From NCBI GenBank assembly GCA_963736685.1, contig CAVTPZ010000027.1, positions 99,166 through 163,165 on the forward strand: 64,000 bases of DNA. Direction: 5' to 3'. Shown piece by piece: positions 33,846 through 41,546 of this stretch. A program made the position numbers and the translations under genes. How positions within the stretch are numbered: position 1 is the first letter of the stretch; each line of letters begins with the position of its first letter. Under the pieces are notes generated by a model. That model had not been told where the DNA came from and did no database searches. It saw nothing but the letters and a program-made list of their open reading frames with translations. This DNA is from DASUPK01 sp963736685 (GTDB lineage Bacteria > Actinomycetota > Thermoleophilia > Solirubrobacterales > 70-9).

Positions 33846-34442
33846 TCAGCCGGGCCGGACCGTCGCCGGGATCCCGACGGCGGTGGCACCCGCCGGCACG
33901 TCGCCGACGACCACGGCGTTCGCTCCGATGGTGGCGCCCTCCCCCACCCGCACCGGCCCGATCACCTTGGCGCCCGTGCCGATCTGGACGTCCCGCTCGA
34001 TCGTCGGGCCCTGGGGGTCTCCTGCCCGCAGGCCGATGGTCACCCAAGGGGCGATCGTCACGCCCGAGCCGATCTCGACCAGGCCGTCCAGGACCACCTG
34101 TCCGTGCACGATGTAGACCCCGGCCGCCACGATGACGGGGTCGCCGATCGAAACCTGCGCCGAGGCCATCGCGAGGCGGTGAGCGATGCGGGGCAGCATC
34201 GGAATGCCGCGCGCCTGGAGGCTGGCCTTCACCCGGTAGAGCAGCTGCGCCAGGAACGCGTCGCTGACCACGCAGAGCCGGACCACTTGTGCCGCCGCGT
34301 CGAGTCGGCCGTGGAAGTCAGCCCGCTGTCCCCGGTAGCTGGCGGTCACCCTGGCGTCGGCGAGCACCGCCTCGCGGAAGCCCGGGAATCGCCCCCGGAT
34401 GGCCCGGAACAGCTCGTCACGGTGGTGCTTGGTCCCCTGCAC
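33846..34442 (-). CDS. Serine acetyltransferase-like hexapeptide acyltransferase
   Basis: 198 aa. The N-terminal half is helical (FPGFREAVLADARVTASYRG, LLYRVKASLQARGIPMLPR). The second half is a left-handed beta helix with hexapeptide repeats: IGDPVIVAAGVYIVHGQVVL, LVEIGSGVTIAPWVTIGLRA, VQIGTGAKVIGPVRVGEGA, TIGANAVVVGDVPAGATAVG. It looks like CysE, but in this locus it more likely acetylates a glycan residue or an amino sugar. The histidine in VYIVHGQ corresponds to the catalytic His position. Intact. Divergent from the methyltransferase at 34486 (43 bp). Confidence 0.85.
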   Translation of the reverse strand: MQGTKHHRDELFRAIRGRFPGFREAVLADARVTASYRGQRADFHGRLDAAAQVVRLCVVSDAFLAQLLYRVKASLQARGIPMLPRIAHRLAMASAQVSIGDPVIVAAGVYIVHGQVVLDGLVEIGSGVTIAPWVTIGLRAGDPQGPTIERDVQIGTGAKVIGPVRVGEGATIGANAVVVGDVPAGATAVGIPATVRPG

Positions 34443-34485
34443 GAGGGCGCGAGCCTACCGGCTGGCCCCTGTAGATTTTCTGCCA

Positions 34486-35457
34486 GTGAGCGACGATGCC
34501 CGCCTGCCCGACCCTCCAGACGGGGGCACATCCCTGACCAACGTCAGGGAGTTGCTGTTCGGCTGCCTCGAGGCGGTCCGGGCAGGCTCGGTGCTGGAGA
34601 TTGGCGCGTACGAGGGAGACCTCACCGTGGAGCTGCTGGCCTGGGCCAAGGAAAGCGGCGCCGAGGTCGCCACGGTCGACCCCGACCCGCCGGACAAGCT
34701 GCTCGAGCGCAGCCGGCAACACCCGGAGTTGGTGGTGCACACGGCGACGAGCCATCGGGTCCTCGCGGAACTCGACGCCCTACCCGACGCCGTGATCATC
34801 GACGGCGACCACAACTACTACACCCTGAGCGAGGAACTCCGCCTGATCGCTGAGCTCGCGCGCGACCGGCCGCTACCGCTGCTCATGTTCCACGACGTCT
34901 GCTGGCCGCACGAGCGCCGGGACACCTACTACGACGCTGATCGAATCCCGGAAGACCAGCGCCCACCGATCGGCAAGGATGTCTGCGTCGCTCCCGGTAA
35001 CCCCGGCGTGGACCCCCTTGGGCTTCCGTATCTGTGGGCCGCTCTGCGCGAAGGAGGTCCACGCAACGGGACCCTGACCGCGATCGAGGATTTCATGGAC
35101 CCGCGGGAGGGCCTCCGCCTCGCGATCGTGCCGGCGTTCTTCGGATTCGGCGTCCTCTGGCCGGAGGGCATCGAGGGCGCTGAGAGGATCGACGAGCTGC
35201 TCGCGCCATTCGACCGCCACCCAATGCTCGAGCGGCTCGAGCGCAACCGGGTCGACCATCTGATCGACGGTCACGCAATGCGAGAGAAGATCGCCGAGCT
35301 CGAAGACCGGCTCCGCGACCACGAGCAGCTGTTGAGGGAGATGCTCGAATCCCGGGCGTTCACGATCGCCGAGTACGTCTCGCGCGCCTATCAACGCGGC
35401 GAGCCGACGTTCTCCCGCGAGCGATTGCGGCGCGAGCTGGAGAGCCATCCCGGTTGA
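34486..35457 (+). CDS. Class I SAM methyltransferase (Methyltransf_24-like) with C-terminal helical tail
   Basis: 323 aa from the GTG at 34486. Motif I is VLEIGAYEGDLTVELLAWA, then EVATVDPDPPDKLLERSRQ, AVIIDGDHNYYTLSEELRLI and PLLMFHDVCWPHERRDTYY, the DGDHxY and HD pattern of the Methyltransf_24 group (often O-methyltransferases acting on sugars). The last ~70 residues form a helical, coiled-coil-like tail (REKIAELEDRLRDHEQLLRE). In-frame sequence before the GTG overlaps the promoter of the divergent acyltransferase and is not needed. Intact. Confidence 0.85.
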   Translation: MSDDARLPDPPDGGTSLTNVRELLFGCLEAVRAGSVLEIGAYEGDLTVELLAWAKESGAEVATVDPDPPDKLLERSRQHPELVVHTATSHRVLAELDALPDAVIIDGDHNYYTLSEELRLIAELARDRPLPLLMFHDVCWPHERRDTYYDADRIPEDQRPPIGKDVCVAPGNPGVDPLGLPYLWAALREGGPRNGTLTAIEDFMDPREGLRLAIVPAFFGFGVLWPEGIEGAERIDELLAPFDRHPMLERLERNRVDHLIDGHAMREKIAELEDRLRDHEQLLREMLESRAFTIAEYVSRAYQRGEPTFSRERLRRELESHPG

Positions 35458-35462
35458 TGCGC

Positions 35463-36326
35463 TTAGTCGGGCGAGTAGCCGAGCTCAAGCAGCGTCTCGC
35501 CGAGGATTCCGTTCACCTCCGCCTGCTCGGCCGCCGAGAAGTGATCGCGCCACTGGCTCGCGCTCGCTGACCGGACGAACGTCCTGCGACTCTTGTTCTG
35601 AATCTGGTCGGCTGTCGACCCGGCCGCCAACTCGAGCAGGGGCCGGGGGTCGAGGTCCAGCCAATTCGCCAGCCCCTCGGCGGCCCTCGCCGGCTCGCGC
35701 CGGAGCTCCTCGTAACGAACGAGCATTCTGAGCTCCTCGGGATGAGCCTGGAAGGCGTTCTGGACCGCTTGGGTCCTCCACCGCCACAGGTATGCCTGAG
35801 TCCGCAGCGCCCTGGCGCGCTCCATCGCCTGGAAGCCGTCCAGCACGCTGATCAACCATCCATCCGGCTGCACGGCGTCCATCATCGAGTCGACCACGTC
35901 CCTGCCATCCCGGAGTAGGAAGATCAGCCGGCTCTTCGGGAACAGCGACATCAGCAACTCAGCGGCTTGGGATCCGTGAGGCTCCTTGATCACGGCGTAC
36001 CGGTGGTCGCCCAACTGAGAGGCGAATCGCTCCAGGATCAGCGTCCGCAGCCCGGGCCGCCAGACCGATTCGGAGGCTTCGGAGAAGAAGTAGTCCGGGT
36101 CTCCGCGACGAAACTGATCCATTCGATAGACCGGTGGATCGCCACTTGGCGTGACCGGCAGCGAATCCCCCACCGTTGCCCCCAGATGCGCCCCGATCAG
36201 CGGCTCGTTGAACCGAACAACGTCCCTGCCGGCACTCAGGAGCGCCATGAGCCAGGTGCTGCCCGACCTGGGCGAGCCGAGGATCCAGACGAGCCGCTTC
36301 TCGATCTCTTCTTCTCGGTTCACCAT
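35463..36326 (-). CDS. Sulfotransferase family protein
   Basis: 287 aa. The 5'-phosphosulfate loop RLVWILGSPRSGSTWLMALL and the 3'-phosphate motif KSRLIFLLRDGRDVVDSMMD are clear; the C-terminal half has YLWRWRTQAVQNAF and KSRRTFVRSASASQWRDHFS. It transfers sulfate from PAPS to a hydroxyl or amine, here probably of the surface glycan or a lipid. The ATG at 36324-36326 overlaps the stop of the membrane glycosyltransferase by 7 bp; an upstream in-frame start near 36401 lies inside that gene. No PAPS-synthesis genes are in the window. Intact. Confidence 0.9.
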   Translation of the reverse strand: MVNREEEIEKRLVWILGSPRSGSTWLMALLSAGRDVVRFNEPLIGAHLGATVGDSLPVTPSGDPPVYRMDQFRRGDPDYFFSEASESVWRPGLRTLILERFASQLGDHRYAVIKEPHGSQAAELLMSLFPKSRLIFLLRDGRDVVDSMMDAVQPDGWLISVLDGFQAMERARALRTQAYLWRWRTQAVQNAFQAHPEELRMLVRYEELRREPARAAEGLANWLDLDPRPLLELAAGSTADQIQNKSRRTFVRSASASQWRDHFSAAEQAEVNGILGETLLELGYSPD

Positions 36327-37939
36327 CGCCCCGGTGAGGACTCCCCCAGCCGCCCGGGAGGGCTGAGCACGTAGACGTCCACGCCGATGAACCCGGGCCA
36401 CCGATGCGACTCCATCAGAGTCCAGCCCGGCAGGTCGACCACGACCGGGCGAGCCTGCGCATTGGGGTTCGAGATCGAGCGAAAGATGGTCGAGCCAGGC
36501 AGGGTGATCGCAATCCCTTTCCGCGTATGGGTGATCAGGTTCTCCCTGCCAACCAGAAAGAGGCGGCCGTTTCGCGCGGCATGAAGCGCCTGTCTCAGAA
36601 TCGGGGCCACTGGCGGAGCGGCGCCCAGAAACGGAGGTGGGCCGGCGGGCTGATAGAGGTTGAAGACCCGTTGCCTCCCGGACATCTGAGCCTGAAGCGA
36701 AGTGGTCGGGACTGGCGTGAACAGCGTGGATTGCATGTCCGCCACGACGTCACGAGGACCGGCATGCCGGTCGATGAAGGCCGCCGCCGCGTGGAAATCC
36801 GCAAAGGTGTACGCGGTGTCCAGTGACTTGGCCGTACCGACTGTGAACGTCGCGAGCACTCCGCTCACACCGACTGCGGCAGCCATTGGACCGGCCATGA
36901 CGGCGAGCCCCGAGAGCAGCACGGCGAATCCTCCACTGGCGAGATTCAGGTTGCGGGCTCCGAAGAGGTCCGTGCCGCCGGCGAGGAGAATCGCGGCTTC
37001 CGCCACGGGTGTCGCGAAGGCGAGCGCCCCCGCCAGGACGAGCCCCTCCTTCAGGTTGCTGTCCATCCCGGCGACCTTGCCCCCCACCGATCGGATGATC
37101 CGCAGGGCCGCGGCGCCACCTAGGACGGCGACCGACGCGATCCCGACGATGAGCGCCAGCTCCCCGGGGATCCTCTGGGTTCCCTGGTAGGGATAGCCGA
37201 AGGACCAGTTCGCGATTGCGTCGAGCTTGACGCTGATCCCGTCGCCCTGGAGCGCCGAGAGGATCTTTACGGTGGGCGAGTTGGAGTCGGCGAGCACGCC
37301 CGGCAGCCAGGGGAGGTATGCGATCGCCGCTGCGCCGGTCGCGATCAGGGCCGGCGCGCGGGCCTGCGGACGCGCCCAGAGGAGCCAGGCGAACTGTGCC
37401 GCGAGCACGAACAGCGCCGTGTAGTGCGAGTACATCGCCAGTGCGACCAATCCCGCGTACACCGTCCACCATCCAACTGAACGGCGCTCGGCCGCAATCA
37501 GCATGGCGAGGGTGCTGCCGAGAAGCATGGCGATTGCGAGCGAGTACGACCGTGCCTCGGTCGAGTAGAAGACCATGAAAGGGTTGAGCGCCATCAGAGA
37601 GGCGGCGACCAGTCCAGCCACTTCCCCGAACAGCCGCCGGGCCAGCAGGAAGGCGAGGGGAATCGACGCCAACCCGGCAATGAGAGCGGGAAGGCGAACG
37701 AACTCGACAGCCGAGCCGAGGTGCGCGCAGATCCACGCCAGGACGAAGTAGAGCGGCGGTGAGATCTCCGCATCGCTCTTCACCAGGTGAAGGACATCTC
37801 GAAGGGTGTGGTCATGGACGATGTAGAGAGTGGAGAGCTCGTCGCCGATGGGCGTGTCGTCCAGGTGCACGAACCGAGCGATGACCCCGAAAAGCACAGC
37901 AGCCCCCGCAAGCGCCCACAGGAAGCGTCGGACGTTCAC
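36320..37939 (-). CDS. GT39-like membrane glycosyltransferase
   Basis: 539 aa, ~10-12 membrane spans. The first loop carries the acidic pair of PMT/ArnT enzymes (RFVHLDDTPIGDELSTLYIV), followed by SPPLYFVLAWICAHLGSAV, FYSTEARSYSLAIAMLLGS and WTVYAGLVALAMYSHYTALF. The C-terminal part is an extracytoplasmic domain (AAFIDRHAGPRDVVADMQS). It uses polyprenyl-phosphate sugars to glycosylate a lipid or protein outside. The GTG at 37937-37939 is 5 bp after the second PhyH gene; it runs into the sulfotransferase gene, so PhyH, glycosyltransferase and sulfotransferase form one operon. Intact. Confidence 0.88.
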   Translation of the reverse strand: MNVRRFLWALAGAAVLFGVIARFVHLDDTPIGDELSTLYIVHDHTLRDVLHLVKSDAEISPPLYFVLAWICAHLGSAVEFVRLPALIAGLASIPLAFLLARRLFGEVAGLVAASLMALNPFMVFYSTEARSYSLAIAMLLGSTLAMLIAAERRSVGWWTVYAGLVALAMYSHYTALFVLAAQFAWLLWARPQARAPALIATGAAAIAYLPWLPGVLADSNSPTVKILSALQGDGISVKLDAIANWSFGYPYQGTQRIPGELALIVGIASVAVLGGAAALRIIRSVGGKVAGMDSNLKEGLVLAGALAFATPVAEAAILLAGGTDLFGARNLNLASGGFAVLLSGLAVMAGPMAAAVGVSGVLATFTVGTAKSLDTAYTFADFHAAAAFIDRHAGPRDVVADMQSTLFTPVPTTSLQAQMSGRQRVFNLYQPAGPPPFLGAAPPVAPILRQALHAARNGRLFLVGRENLITHTRKGIAITLPGSTIFRSISNPNAQARPVVVDLPGWTLMESHRWPGFIGVDVYVLSPPGRLGESSPGRW

Positions 37940-37944
37940 TTGGA

Positions 37945-39054
37945 TCAGAAGGCGACGGGCACGTAGGTGCGGGGAAAGCCGGAAGGTCCGAAGAACCAGC
38001 TCTCCACGGCGTAGCGCGGGTTCGGCATCGAAGGATCCGATCCCGTTTGATGCAGGAACAGGTGGTCGAACAGAAGTGCGTCGCCGGGATCGAAGATCGG
38101 GCGCACGATCTCCACGTCGCCAGCCGTCTCCTCCGCCACTGCCTGGGAGACCTGATAGTCGAGGACCGTGCCCTCGGTGCCGGCGGGCGCATAGTCGTCG
38201 AGCCGCCGTGGGATCACATCCATGCTCGGAGCCACGTCGCCGCAGCGGGAGAGTGAGAGCCAGACGTTGAGCGAGCGGACGTCCCCGAGGAAGCGGCCAT
38301 CCTGGTGCCACGCGCCGCCCACCTCGGGCATGGCCTTGCGCAGCGTGCACTTCTGGGCGGAGATAGCGGGACGCTCACCCAGGAACTCCCCGATTAGCGT
38401 CTCGAGCCCGGCTGCCCGAAACCCCTCGACCATCTCGAAGAAGAGCCGCGGAGAATCGACCGCGAGCACGCCCCCGCCCTCCTGTACCCAGGGGCGACCC
38501 TCGATGGCATGAGGGGGCTCAGGCACCATCTCGTCGTAGAAGCCGTCCGCGTCGGACTCGCCCGGGGCGAGTCGCTCGCGGGCCTCGAAGGCGCGGTCGA
38601 TGCCCGTCGCCATTCGCTCGGCGGCGTCGCGGTCGATGAGACCGCGAACGATCAGGCAGCCATACTCGAGGATGCTGTGCCGCAGCAGCCCTGCGGTCAG
38701 CTGGCCAGGTGCCAGCTCCGGGATGTGCGACTGCGGGCCGGGTTCAGGCAGCGCACCCGACGGCTCGCAGTAACTGGGACGCTCGCCGGCATCGTCAATC
38801 AGTCTCAGGCCGGCGATGTGCCTGAGGCGCCGGATCTCGCACTCGAGCTCGAGGTTCCGCGCGGCACGGTTCGCGTCGGTGAGCAGCTGGATCGCGGCAT
38901 CGAGCTTTCCCTGATCCGCCAGCTCACGCGCCTCGCTCACCTCGGCGCGGTCATCCGCCACGGTCACGCCGTCTCTGCTTCCCTTACGTCCGAATAGCAC
39001 TTCGCCCTCAGTTCCGTTTCCCAGCTCACGCAAGCTATCAATCGTGCCATCCAA
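37945..39054 (-). CDS. Phytanoyl-CoA dioxygenase (PhyH) family protein, copy 2
   Basis: About 369 aa from a TTG at 39052-39054; the frame stays open to 39147, but that part overlaps the divergent methyltransferase. Core: VGGAWHQDGRFLGDVRSLNV, SLSRCGDVAPSMDVIPRRLD, LLFDHLFLHQTGSDPSMP, NPRYAVESWFFGPSGFP, so the HxD...H iron site and the arginine are present. An N-terminal helical segment (EARELADQGKLDAAIQLLTD) resembles a TPR-like hairpin and also precedes copy 1. First gene of the PhyH, GT39, sulfotransferase operon. Substrate unknown. Confidence 0.85.
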   Translation of the reverse strand: MDGTIDSLRELGNGTEGEVLFGRKGSRDGVTVADDRAEVSEARELADQGKLDAAIQLLTDANRAARNLELECEIRRLRHIAGLRLIDDAGERPSYCEPSGALPEPGPQSHIPELAPGQLTAGLLRHSILEYGCLIVRGLIDRDAAERMATGIDRAFEARERLAPGESDADGFYDEMVPEPPHAIEGRPWVQEGGGVLAVDSPRLFFEMVEGFRAAGLETLIGEFLGERPAISAQKCTLRKAMPEVGGAWHQDGRFLGDVRSLNVWLSLSRCGDVAPSMDVIPRRLDDYAPAGTEGTVLDYQVSQAVAEETAGDVEIVRPIFDPGDALLFDHLFLHQTGSDPSMPNPRYAVESWFFGPSGFPRTYVPVAF

Positions 39055-39115
39055 TTCCCGAGTCGCCGCCAGTCCGCCGAATGCGGGGCGCGACCGAAAA
39101 GTCACCGGGGAGCGA

Positions 39116-39853
39116 GTGAGCAGCCCGGAGGGCGGGTTCAATCCCACCTGGCAGAGGCACGTGGCCGCCTACGCGCTGGCGGAGCCCAAGCTGGCGAGGG
39201 GAAAGCTGCTGGACCTGGGCTGCGGGGTCGGTCACAGCTACCACCTGCTCACCGGCCGGGAGACCGTCGGCGTGGACATCGACGCGACGGCGCTGGAGGG
39301 ACAAGCCCGCGAAACCCATGTCGCCGACATGCGCTCCCTCCCCTTCGCCGATGGCGTGTTCTCGTCGGTCCTGTCCGTCCAGTCGCTGGAGCACGTGCCC
39401 GATCCCGAGAGCGTGGTGATGGAGGCCGCGCGGGTCGTCGCGCCCGACGGCGTGGTCGTCTTCGTCACGCCGAACCGGCTGACGCTCGGCCGGCCCGACG
39501 AGATCATCGACCCGTACCACTACGTCGAGTTCGACGCCGGCGAACTCGAGGCGCTCTGCGCGCACACCTTCGACTCGGTCGAGGTCCTGGGGCTGTTCGG
39601 CTCCGAGCGCTACATGGAGCTATTCGACGAGGAGCGCCGCAAGCTGGACCGGCTGCTCGCGCGTGACCCGCTGCGCCTGCGCAGGCTGGTGCCGATGCGA
39701 GGGAAGCAGGCCCTCTACGACTGGATGCTGCGGCGCAATCGAGCCGAAGCCGACCCTCGAGCGGAGGCGATCGCCCCGGAGGATTTCGAGCTGCGCTCGA
39801 CTGGGCTCGAGGACGCACTCGACCTCATGGCGGTATGCCGGTCGCCGAGTTGA
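39116..39853 (+). CDS. Class I SAM methyltransferase
   Basis: 245 aa from the GTG at 39116 (VSSPEGGFNPTWQRHVAAYA), which has GGGGAG just upstream. Motif I is LLDLGCGVGHSYHLLTGRE, then VGVDIDATALEGQARE, ADMRSLPFADGVFSSVLSVQ, SLEHVPDPESVVMEAARVVA and VVFVTPNRLTLGRPDEI. Such enzymes in glycan loci often methylate sugars or cap a chain. An in-frame ATG at 39044 adds 24 unsupported residues and overlaps the PhyH gene. Intact. The next methyltransferase starts in its last codons. Confidence 0.87.
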   Translation: MSSPEGGFNPTWQRHVAAYALAEPKLARGKLLDLGCGVGHSYHLLTGRETVGVDIDATALEGQARETHVADMRSLPFADGVFSSVLSVQSLEHVPDPESVVMEAARVVAPDGVVVFVTPNRLTLGRPDEIIDPYHYVEFDAGELEALCAHTFDSVEVLGLFGSERYMELFDEERRKLDRLLARDPLRLRRLVPMRGKQALYDWMLRRNRAEADPRAEAIAPEDFELRSTGLEDALDLMAVCRSPS

Positions 39854-40739
39854 GCACGACGGAGGAGGCATGCGCCTGGTGCGAGGCTTCCCTCGAGGGG
39901 GCGGAGACGGCTGCCGCCGCGCCTCGCCCGCTGCCGGCGCTGCGGGGCCCTGACCACTTACCCGGTCCCGACCAGCGAGGAGCTCGACCGGGCCTACGGG
40001 GACTGGTACCGGCCGAAGGGCGAGCGCCGCTTCTCGTTCCTCGGGGACGCGATTCTGGGGCGCAGCCGCGCGCTGCTCGCCCGCCGAGTGGACGAGGTCT
40101 CTCCGCCGGGGCCTGTGCTGGACGTCGGCGCCGGTGAGGGCTCTCTGATCGACGCGCTGCGCTCGCGTGGCCGCGAGGCCGTCGGCCTGGAGCGCGCGGA
40201 GCACCGCTCCGACATGCGAGACGAGCCAATCGAGGACGTCGAAGGGCGACGGCGCCTGGGCGGCGGTGATCTTCTGGCACTCGCTGGAGCACCTCCCCAG
40301 GCCGGCGTCGGCGGTGCGCGCCGCGGCCCGCCTGCTGGCCAACGGGGGAATGCTCTTCGTCGCCGTGCCCAACACCGCGAGCCTGCAGGCGCGGGCATTC
40401 GGTCCGCGCTGGCTTCACCTGGACCTGCCGCGGCACACCGTTCACCTCTCCACCCAGCCCTGGTGACCGAGCTGCGGCGCCGCGGGGTTCCGGATCGAGC
40501 GCGTCTCGCAGGCGCGGGGCGGGCAGATCGTGATCGGCTGGCTCGACGGGCTGGTCGGAACGCTCCCCGGGAATCTGCGCCTCTATCAGGCGCTGCGCCA
40601 GCCGTCCGCGCGCTCTGCGGCGATGCCGGGCGGCAAGCGGGTGGCCGCGCTGGCGGCGGGCGTGATCCTGCTTCCGGTGGCGGCGATCCTGTCGCTGGTC
40701 GGAGATCGCGCTGCGGCGGGGCGGGACGGTCTACGTTGA
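39835..40739 (+). CDS. Zinc-ribbon class I methyltransferase, frameshifted
   Basis: The N-terminus has CAWC and, after a break near 39.93 kb, CRRCGALTTYPVPTSEELDR, a four-Cys zinc ribbon, followed by AYGDWYRPKGERRFSF and motif I VLDVGAGEGSLIDALRSRG. After a break near 40.25 kb: AAVIFWHSLEHLPRPASAVR, AAARLLANGGMLFVAVPNTA, FGPRWLHLDLPRHTVHLST; after one near 40.46 kb: GGQIVIGWLDGLVGTLPGNL. The WHSLEH-LP and DLPRH motifs are typical of this family of zinc-ribbon methyltransferases. The true end may be a little later (up to 40767) if one more base is missing near 40.71 kb. Confidence 0.8.
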
Positions 40740-40747
40740 GGGGCGAC

Positions 40748-41545
40748 GTGAGCGATCAGGTGACTGAAAGCACGACGAGGGCCAAGGACGGTGATGCCGC
40801 TGCGCAGACCGCGAAGGTCGTCGTCGTGATGCCGGCGCGCCAGGCGGCCCTGACGCTGCGCGAGACCTTCTCCGACATCCCGCTGGATGAGGTGTCGGAG
40901 ATCATCGTGGTCGACGACTCGTCGACCGACGAGACGGTCAAGCTGGCGCGGGAGCTCCCCGTCCAGCTCGTCTGGCACCCCCATCAGGTCGGCTACGGAG
41001 GCAACCAGAAGACCTGCTACCTGCAGGCGCTCCAGCACGACGCGGACGTCGTGGTGATGCTCCATCCCGACGGCCAGTACGAGCCGGGCCTGATCCCCGA
41101 GATGGTCAAGCCGATCGTCGAGGGCCGCGCCGACCTCGTCCTCGGCTCGCGCCTCCTGATTCCCGGCGCCGCCCTGGACGCCGGAATGCCCCGCTGGAAG
41201 TACGCTGGCCAACAGGTTCCTCACGACGATCCAGAACCGGATCATGGGCACCCACCTCTCCGAGGCCCACACCGGCTACCGGGCCTATTCGCGAGAGCTC
41301 CTGCTCACCGTGCCCGTTCCTGCGGAACTCACTCGACTTCAGCTTCGACTCCGGAGCTGCTCTACCAGGCGGCGGAGTTCGGGTTTCGCATCGAGGAGGT
41401 GCCGGCGCGATGCCGCTACTTCGAGGAGGCGTCGTCGGTCGGCTTCAAGACTGGCGTGGTCTACGGCCTGAAGACGATCTGGGCCGGCGTGCGGCTGCTC
41501 CTGCACCGCTGGCACATCGTCCCCTCGCGCAAGTACCGGCGCTGA
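40748..41545 (+). CDS. Family 2 glycosyltransferase (DPM1/UppS-sugar type), frameshifted
   Basis: GTG start, then KVVVVMPARQAALTLRETFS, EIIVVDDSSTDETVKLAREL, VQLVWHPHQVGYGGNQKTCY and VVVMLHPDGQYEPGLIPEMV, the polyprenyl-phosphate glucosyl/mannosyltransferase pattern. After breaks near 41.21 and 41.33 kb it continues ANRFLTTIQNRIMGTHLSEA, HTGYRAYSRELLLTVP, FRIEEVPARCRYFEEASSVG and LLHRWHIVPSRKYRR. No C-terminal membrane spans, so a soluble Dpm1-like enzyme making a lipid-phosphate sugar donor for the GT39-like enzymes is plausible. Confidence 0.85.
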   Translation: MSDQVTESTTRAKDGDAAAQTAKVVVVMPARQAALTLRETFSDIPLDEVSEIIVVDDSSTDETVKLARELPVQLVWHPHQVGYGGNQKTCYLQALQHDADVVVMLHPDGQYEPGLIPEMVKPIVEGRADLVLGSRLLIPGAALDAGMPRWKYAGQQVPHDDPEPDHGHPPLRGPHRLPGLFARAPAHRARSCGTHSTSASTPELLYQAAEFGFRIEEVPARCRYFEEASSVGFKTGVVYGLKTIWAGVRLLLHRWHIVPSRKYRR

Positions 41546-41546
41546 C

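Noticed and set aside
33846..34442. Assigning the hexapeptide protein to cysteine synthesis as CysE
   Set aside because: Sequence alone resembles CysE, but its position within the glycan locus, away from cysM, makes a glycan acetyltransferase at least as likely, so no gene symbol is given.
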